Origin: Brevibacillus thermoruber 423
Lineage (GTDB): Bacteria; Bacillota; Bacilli; Brevibacillales; Brevibacillaceae
NCBI RefSeq assembly: GCF_000454065.1
Contig: NZ_KE695653.1
Coordinates: forward strand, 362,072-426,071
Reading direction: 5' to 3'
Length of the DNA stretch: 64,000 bases
Shown: piece by piece, positions 58,928 through 64,000 of the stretch
How the letters are laid out: every line of letters begins with the position of its first letter
How positions within the stretch are numbered: the stretch's first letter is position 1
Made by a program: the position numbers and the translations under genes
The notes under the pieces: generated by a model
The model's database searches: none
What the model was told of the DNA's origin: nothing
What the model saw: only the letters and a program-made list of their open reading frames with translations

Positions 58928-59470
58928 ATGCTCATCAAATGGATTGCGTGTCAGGTGAGGGAGGGCCAAAAGCAGTCCTTTTCCCGGGGGCAGGAGCAGT
59001 GGAGAGCCGTCAGGGAGGTGGACGGCTTTCTCGGCCAGGCCGGCGGGTGGAATGTCAGCGACCCGGCTGAGGCGGTCATTCTCGCTTTTTGGCGGGACGA
59101 AGCCGCTTACCGTGCGTTTATGGCGAACCACCACGACCCGATTTTTGCCAAAACCAGGCAGCAGCAGACGTATGAGCGCATCCGCGTGGAGCTCTATGAA
59201 CGCGTTCGCGACATGCCGGGAACGATGGAAAACGTGCTCGACGCGTTGGCGGTTGGGAAATGGCTGCGGCTGGAACGGCGGCCGGTTTTGCCGGAAGCGG
59301 ACAGCCTGGCGGGTTGGACGGGGGCTGCCGCCGGTGTGGCGGGAAAAGCCGTGAAGGATGGCGGGCGTTTTCTCGTCGCGACGGTGTGGGATGCCGCCCA
59401 ACCGGACCAGGAGGGGACATCCGGGGCGATCATCGCCGCGTTGGAGGATGCCTGGCTGGTGCTGCCGTGA
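58928..59470 (+). CDS. YdbC-family protein (DUF4937)
   Basis: 180 residues. The first 100 residues (MLIKWIACQVREGQKQSFSRG...GFLGQAGGWN...EAVILAFWRDEAAYRAFMANHHD) are an ABM/ferredoxin-like fold of the YdbC family; the second half is less conserved and Ala/Gly-rich. Function unknown. ATG 58928 follows GGGGG. It lies between the MFS gene and gyrA. Confidence 0.75.
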   Translation: MLIKWIACQVREGQKQSFSRGQEQWRAVREVDGFLGQAGGWNVSDPAEAVILAFWRDEAAYRAFMANHHDPIFAKTRQQQTYERIRVELYERVRDMPGTMENVLDALAVGKWLRLERRPVLPEADSLAGWTGAAAGVAGKAVKDGGRFLVATVWDAAQPDQEGTSGAIIAALEDAWLVLP

Positions 59471-59508
59471 GACCGGGGACTGGTGCCGCGATGCGTTTCG
59501 GAGAGATT

Positions 59509-59539
59509 TTGGACGTGACCTCTTTCTCTATGGTATAAT
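59509..59539 (+). promoter_or_regulatory. gyrA promoter (extended -10)
   Basis: TGGTATAAT (extended -10, TATAAT at 59534-59539) with TTGGAC at 59509-59514, 19-base spacer; 36 bases before the gyrA start. Confidence 0.7.
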
Positions 59540-59575
59540 AACGTATTGCGAAAACCAGTTGGAGGTTTACCCTTT

Positions 59576-62080
59576 ATGGCAGAAGAAACAGCTCGGTTTC
59601 CCAAAGTCGATATTAGCCAGGAAATGAAAGAGTCGTTCATCAGCTATGCGATGAGCGTAATTGTCAGCCGGGCGTTGCCAGACGTCCGCGACGGGCTGAA
59701 GCCGGTTCACCGGCGTATTTTGTATGCCATGCACGACATGGGATTGACGCCGGACAAAGCGTTCCGGAAGTCGGCCAACGTCGTCGGTGAAGTAATGGCC
59801 AACTACCATCCGCACGGGGATTCTGCCATCTACGAAACGATGGTTCGGATGGCTCAGGACTTCAACATGCGCTACATGCTGGTCGAGGGGCAGGGCAACT
59901 TCGGTTCCGTGGACGGAGACCCGGCAGCGGCGATGCGGTACACCGAATCCCGCCTGTCCAAAATTGCTCTCGAACTGCTGCGCGATATCGATAAAGAGAC
60001 AGTCAACTTTACACCCAACTACGACGGCCGGAAAGAAGAGCCGGTCGTGCTGCCGTCCCGTTTCCCCAATCTGCTGGTAAACGGTTCGGCGGGGATTGCC
60101 GTGGGCATGGCGACCAACATTCCGCCTCACAACCTGAGCGAAGTGATTGACGGCGTCGTGTCCATGATCGACAATCCGAACATAACGGTTCAGGAACTGA
60201 TGAAGATCATCAAGGGGCCCGATTTTCCGACCGCCGGGGAAATCCTCGGCTACAGCGGCATTCGCCGGGCGTACGAAACGGGCCGCGGATCGATCATCAT
60301 GCGGGCCAAAACGACGATCGAGGAAGACAAAGGGAAACCGCGCATCATCGTGACGGAAATTCCTTTCCAGGTCAACAAGGCCAAACTGATCGAAAAGATC
60401 GCCGAGCTGGTACGGGAAAAGAAAATCGACGGCATCACCGACCTGCGCGACGAGTCGGACCGCAAAGGGATGCGGATCGTCATCGAACTGCGCCGGGACG
60501 TGGTACCCAAAGTCGTATTGAACAACCTGTTCAAGCATACCCAGATGCAGAGCACCTTCGGGGTCAACATGCTCGCGCTGGTGGACAACCGTCCGCGCGT
60601 GCTGAATCTGCGGGACATGCTGTACTACTACCTCCAGCATCAACGGGAGATCGTCCGCAGACGGACCGAGTACGAGTTGAAGCAGGCGGAAGCCCGCGCC
60701 CACATCTTGGAAGGGCTGCGGATCGCGCTGGATCACATCGACGAGATCATCAGCCTGATCCGTGGATCGCAGACGGCGGAAGAGGCCCGCGACGGACTGA
60801 TGTCCCGTTACGGATTGAGCTACGAGCAGGCCCAGGCGATTCTCGACATGCGCCTGCAGCGCCTGACCGGTTTGGAACGGGAAAAGATCGAGAACGAGTA
60901 CCAGGAGCTGCTGGCGAAAATCGCCGAGCTGCGCTCCATTCTCGCCGATGAAGGCAAGATCTACGCGATCGTCCGCGAAGAGCTTCTGGAGATCAAGGAG
61001 AAGTTTGGCGACGAGCGCCGGACCGTCATCACGTTTGGCGAAGAGCACATCGAGGATGCCGATCTGATTCCGGAAGAAGACGTGGTCATCACGCTGACCC
61101 ATGACGGCTACATCAAGCGACTGCCCGTCTCCACCTACCGTGCGCAGAAGCGGGGCGGCCGCGGTGTACAGGGCATCGGCACCAAGGACGACGACTTTGT
61201 CGAACACCTGTACATCACCAATTCGCACGACCACATCTTGTTCTTTACCAACAAGGGCAAGGTGTACCGCCTGATGGGGTACGAGATTCCGGACCTGAGC
61301 CGCACGGCCAAGGGCACTCCGGTGATCAACCTGATCCAGATCGAAAAAGGAGAGCGGGTCAACGCGGTCATCCCCGTCAAGGAACTGGGCGGAGACGCCT
61401 ACCTATTCTTCGCCACGAAAAAGGGAATTATCAAACGGACGGAGCTGTCCGCGTTTGAGCATATCCGAAAAGGCGGCCTGTTTGCCGTCAACCTGCGGGA
61501 AGACGACGAGCTGATCGGCGTTCGCCTCACCGACGGCCACCAGGAGATCATCATGGGGACCCGCAACGGCATGTCCGTCCGCTTCAAGGAAAGCGACGTG
61601 CGGACGATGGGCCGGAGCGCGACCGGTGTCAAGGGCATTACCCTGGACGATGACGATGACGTGATCGATATGGACGTCGTGAAGCCAGGGGCGGAGGTGC
61701 TGATCGTCACGGCGAACGGCTACGGCAAGCGCACCCCGATTGACGAGTACCGCCTGCAGTCCCGCGGCGGCAAAGGCATCAAGACGCACAACGTCACGGA
61801 AAGAAGCGGACACGTTGTCGGATTGAAAGTGGTCGAACCGGAAGAAGACCTGATGATCATTACCACGTCCGGCATCATTATTCGCACCGAGATCAAAGGC
61901 ATCTCGGTAATGGGCCGCTACACCCAGGGCGTCAAGCTGATTCGCCTCGCCGAAAACGAGCAGGTCGTCTCCGTGGCCAAAGTGCCGCCGAGCGACGACG
62001 ACGAAGAGTCGGACGGCAGTCAAGAAGGGCAGCAGCCGGAAGCGGACCAGTCCGCCGGCGAACCTGAGGAGCAAGAATAA
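59576..62080 (+). CDS. gyrA: DNA gyrase subunit A
   Basis: 834 residues. Winged helix with the catalytic Tyr in [10 protein letters not shown]; quinolone region [10 protein letters not shown] with wild-type Ser and Glu; C-terminal beta-pinwheel with the GyrA box [10 protein letters not shown]; acidic, Gln-rich tail ([18 protein letters not shown]). ATG 59576 follows GGAGG; the 10 codons upstream are not family-like. Confidence 0.99.
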   Translation: MAEETARFPKVDISQEMKESFISYAMSVIVSRALPDVRDGLKPVHRRILYAMHDMGLTPDKAFRKSANVVGEVMANYHPHGDSAIYETMVRMAQDFNMRYMLVEGQGNFGSVDGDPAAAMRYTESRLSKIALELLRDIDKETVNFTPNYDGRKEEPVVLPSRFPNLLVNGSAGIAVGMATNIPPHNLSEVIDGVVSMIDNPNITVQELMKIIKGPDFPTAGEILGYSGIRRAYETGRGSIIMRAKTTIEEDKGKPRIIVTEIPFQVNKAKLIEKIAELVREKKIDGITDLRDESDRKGMRIVIELRRDVVPKVVLNNLFKHTQMQSTFGVNMLALVDNRPRVLNLRDMLYYYLQHQREIVRRRTEYELKQAEARAHILEGLRIALDHIDEIISLIRGSQTAEEARDGLMSRYGLSYEQAQAILDMRLQRLTGLEREKIENEYQELLAKIAELRSILADEGKIYAIVREELLEIKEKFGDERRTVITFGEEHIEDADLIPEEDVVITLTHDGYIKRLPVSTYRAQKRGGRGVQGIGTKDDDFVEHLYITNSHDHILFFTNKGKVYRLMGYEIPDLSRTAKGTPVINLIQIEKGERVNAVIPVKELGGDAYLFFATKKGIIKRTELSAFEHIRKGGLFAVNLREDDELIGVRLTDGHQEIIMGTRNGMSVRFKESDVRTMGRSATGVKGITLDDDDDVIDMDVVKPGAEVLIVTANGYGKRTPIDEYRLQSRGGKGIKTHNVTERSGHVVGLKVVEPEEDLMIITTSGIIIRTEIKGISVMGRYTQGVKLIRLAENEQVVSVAKVPPSDDDEESDGSQEGQQPEADQSAGEPEEQE

Positions 62081-62102
62081 CAAGTATGTTGATCGGATAA
62101 AA

Positions 62103-62141
62103 GGGAAGGTTGTTCCGCTGCAGTGGAACGCCTTCCTTTTT
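62103..62141 (+). terminator. Terminator of gyrA
   Basis: GGAAGGTTGTTCC-GCTGCAGT-GGAACGCCTTCC followed by five Ts; 23 bases after the stop. Confidence 0.85.
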
Positions 62142-62254
62142 GCTTTATTCTGTGGGAATCTGATCATATTTTCCTATGATTTGGATTTCCGTTGTCATGA
62201 AATTGGGAAAAGAGTACTATAACAGTAACAATACTGATGCGGAGGGTGGGGACA

Positions 62255-63340
62255 TTGCCCATCATACATGTGAAGAATGCAACAGTTGGAGTGAAGCTGG
62301 CAGAGGATGTAAACACGATGTTGGGTGGGTTGCTCTTTCCCAAAGGGACGGTTTTGTACGAGAGAGAATGGGAGATTCTCGAAGCGTTCATGATTGAGCA
62401 GGTGCATGTGGAGGAAGCCCATGCGGCCGGCGTCGAATGGTCGGACGATCAGCCGAATGAACCGCAGCCGGTCAGCGCACAGACCAGCAGGGAGAAGCAA
62501 TCGTTTCAACAGTCGTTCAGCAAGGCGGTCGCCACTCTGAAAAATCTGATGGTCGGGGTGGAAGGGGGGCAGAACATTCCCGTCATGGAAGTGCGGGAAG
62601 TGGTCGCGCCGCTGCTCAGGCAGGTGCAGGATCAGCCGGAAATCCTGCTTTCCCTGAACAGCATGTCCCGCATTGACAGCTACGCCTACGAACATTCCAT
62701 CGCGGTCGGTCTGATTTCGTACATGATTGCCAAATGGCTGAAGATGCCGGAAAAGGAATGGATGCAAATCGCGCTGGCCGGAACGCTTTTGGACGTGGGG
62801 AAAACCAGGATTGACCGCCGGATTCTGCAAAAACCGGGCAAACTGACGCCGGACGAGTTTGAAGAAATGAAAAAGCACACGGTGTACGGGTACCAGATTA
62901 TCAAGGCGTCCACGGGCTTGAACGAAGGCGTGGCCCTGGCTGCCCTGCAGCATCACGAGCGGGAGGACGGTTCGGGGTATCCGCTGGGGTTGACGGGCAG
63001 CAAGCTGCATCCGTACAGCAAAATTGTGGCCGTAGCCGATGTCTATCATGCGATGTGTTCCGATCGCGTCTACCAAAAGGCGCTCTCTTCCTATCTGGTG
63101 GCGGAACAGCTCCTGCATGACAGCTTCGGCAAGCTGGATCCGCACATCGTGCATACGTTTGTAAACGGCATCACCCGTTTTGCTGTGGGAACGGTTGTGG
63201 AACTGAGCGATGGAACCATCGGCAAGGTGGTCTTTACCGACCGCAGCCAACCGACACGTCCCATGGTGGAAACGGGCGGGCGGATCATCAACTTGGCGGA
63301 ATCGCGCCACTTGTCCATTGTCAAGGTGATAAAGTGTTAG
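62255..63340 (+). CDS. HD-GYP domain protein with an altered HD motif
   Basis: 361 residues. N-terminal DUF3391-like region (LAEDVNTMLGGLLFPKGTVL), then an HD-GYP domain: EHSIAVGLISY, AGTLLDVGKTRIDRRILQKPG, MKKHTVYGYQI, QHHEREDGSGYPLGL and VADVYHAMCSDR. HD-GYP proteins hydrolyse c-di-GMP. Here the histidine of the HD pair is Leu (LLDVGK for LHDIGK) while the other metal residues are kept, so activity may be lost or changed. TTG 62255 follows GGAGGGTGGGG; ATG 62237 would place that site inside the gene. Confidence 0.88.
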   Translation: MPIIHVKNATVGVKLAEDVNTMLGGLLFPKGTVLYEREWEILEAFMIEQVHVEEAHAAGVEWSDDQPNEPQPVSAQTSREKQSFQQSFSKAVATLKNLMVGVEGGQNIPVMEVREVVAPLLRQVQDQPEILLSLNSMSRIDSYAYEHSIAVGLISYMIAKWLKMPEKEWMQIALAGTLLDVGKTRIDRRILQKPGKLTPDEFEEMKKHTVYGYQIIKASTGLNEGVALAALQHHEREDGSGYPLGLTGSKLHPYSKIVAVADVYHAMCSDRVYQKALSSYLVAEQLLHDSFGKLDPHIVHTFVNGITRFAVGTVVELSDGTIGKVVFTDRSQPTRPMVETGGRIINLAESRHLSIVKVIKC

Positions 63341-63346
63341 ACACTG

Positions 63347-63377
63347 AGGAACGGAGAGATCCGTTCCTTTGTTTGTG
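63347..63377 (+). terminator. Terminator of the HD-GYP gene
   Basis: AGGAACGGA-(GAGA)-TCCGTTCCT followed by TTGTTTG, just after the stop. Confidence 0.75.
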
Positions 63378-63540
63378 TGGCGGTCGAGTCGGAAGAAACC
63401 AGCCGTCCGATTCCCATGCGGGTCGATCTTGCGTGCTGGCCAGGCTGTAACAGAAAAGCTTGACGGAGCCATGTTTTCGGAGCCCGAGGCAGACGTTTTT
63501 ATTAAGGACGAAAAAATTGATGTATTTATAAATTTTTCTA

Positions 63541-63569
63541 TTGCGTTTATCCAGCAAACGTGTTACTAT
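63541..63569 (+). promoter_or_regulatory. rrn promoter P1
   Basis: TTGCGT, 17-base spacer, TACTAT; AT-rich sequence (AAATTTTTCTA) directly upstream could act as an UP element. Confidence 0.6.
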
Positions 63570-63637
63570 ACTTCTTGTCGCTTCAAACGAGAGGCGAACA
63601 CGCAAGAAATCAAGAACATCGATTGATAAAAAAACTC

Positions 63638-63666
63638 TTGACTTCTTGTGAGACACCTGATATAGT
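63638..63666 (+). promoter_or_regulatory. rrn promoter P2
   Basis: TTGACT (63638-63643), 17-base spacer, TATAGT (63661-63666), preceded by an A-tract. About 125 bases before mature 16S rRNA. Confidence 0.85.
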
Positions 63667-63711
63667 ATTGAATTGTCGCCGCTGATGATTGGGCGGCTGA
63701 CCAACTCGAAA

Positions 63712-63726
63712 TGCTCCTTGAAAACT
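63712..63726 (+). promoter_or_regulatory. boxA-like antitermination element
   Basis: TGCTCCTTGAAAACT resembles the Bacillus rrn boxA (TGCTCTTTGAAAACT), positioned between P2 and 16S rRNA as expected. Confidence 0.65.
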
Positions 63727-63791
63727 GAACAGCGAAAGCGTTGAACGAGCCTAGCAATTCTTTTTCTTGAAGCTAACGATTCAACTCAACT

Positions 63792-64000
63792 TTATTGGAG
63801 AGTTTGATCCTGGCTCAGGACGAACGCTGGCGGCGTGCCTAATACATGCAAGTCGAGCGGACCTGTTTGGAGCTTGCTTCAAACAGGTTAGCGGCGGACG
63901 GGTGAGTAACACGTAGGCAACCTGCCCGTAAGACCGGGATAACGTAGGGAAACTTACGCTAATACCGGATAGGGCACCTTCTCGCATGAGAGGGTGCGGA
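63792..64000 (+). rRNA. 16S ribosomal RNA, 5' part
   Basis: Begins TTTATTGGAGAGTTTGATCC, followed by the universal CTGGCTCAGGACGAACGCTGG. The V1 region follows and the gene is cut by the window end after 209 bases. The sequence is typical of Bacillales. Confidence 0.99.

Larger units (their letters stand above)
63341..63791. other. Upstream region of the rRNA operon
   Basis: 451 bases between the HD-GYP gene and 16S rRNA. It holds a terminator, two promoters and a boxA-like leader; no protein gene is supportable. Confidence 0.7.

Overview
This window is the replication-origin segment of a Firmicute chromosome. Gene order (walRKHIJ-htrA, purA, dnaB-rplI-gdpP, rpsR-ssb-rpsF, ychF, parA/parB/noc, rsmG-mnmG-mnmE, jag-yidC-rnpA, rpmH, oriC, dnaA-dnaN-recF-gyrB-gyrA, 16S rRNA) is that of Bacillales. 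The GC-rich coding sequence, the class V aminotransferase behind parB, the MgtC-type gene and the XRE/TPR regulator suggest a Paenibacillaceae member, most likely Brevibacillus-like; the genus is inference. Sporulation-linked genes (yyaC, a YjcZ-like peptide, spoIIIJ/yidC, jag) indicate a spore former.

Layout. 1-5.5 kb is an AT-richer accessory stretch beside the 3' end of rlmH. It holds a dead IS256-family element with an internal deletion, an ECF sigma-factor gene broken by a 549-bp inversion of its own middle, an SRPBCC/AHSA1 gene and a lone OLD-family ATPase-TOPRIM nuclease. 5.7-17.4 kb (minus strand) carries rlmH, a CxxH/CxxC protein, cardiolipin synthase, the wal cell-wall operon with HtrA, and an M23 peptidase. 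17.6-27.3 kb carries two small uncharacterised genes (one Sm/LSm-like), purA with paired PurBoxes, dnaB-rplI-gdpP-yybS, the rpsF-ssb-rpsR operon and ychF. 27.5-38.8 kb carries a secreted M3 peptidase, a DnaA-box cluster, a 29-residue YjcZ-like gene, DUF951/MscS/DUF3343, yyaC, a lipid kinase, a DUF554 protein, the PLP enzyme, parB, parA and noc. 38.8-40.85 kb is a gene-free 2 kb stretch bearing one parS and ending at another. 40.85-50.5 kb carries MgtC, rsmG, mnmG, mnmE, an XRE/TPR regulator with a downstream secreted propeptide (a probable RRNPP quorum-sensing pair), then jag, yidC, yidD, rnpA and rpmH. Around 50.5-52.7 kb lies a bipartite oriC flanking dnaA, with a DnaA-trio-like unwinding region. 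From dnaA on, genes run on the plus strand to gyrA, an HD-GYP protein lacking the HD histidine, tandem rrn promoters and the first 209 bases of 16S rRNA.

How it fits together. Almost all genes diverge from oriC, co-oriented with replication. DnaA boxes, three perfect parS sites and parAB/noc make this the origin-segregation domain. The most interesting accessory items are the regulator-propeptide pair at 46.1-47.6 kb and the intragenic inversion at 1.9-2.5 kb.
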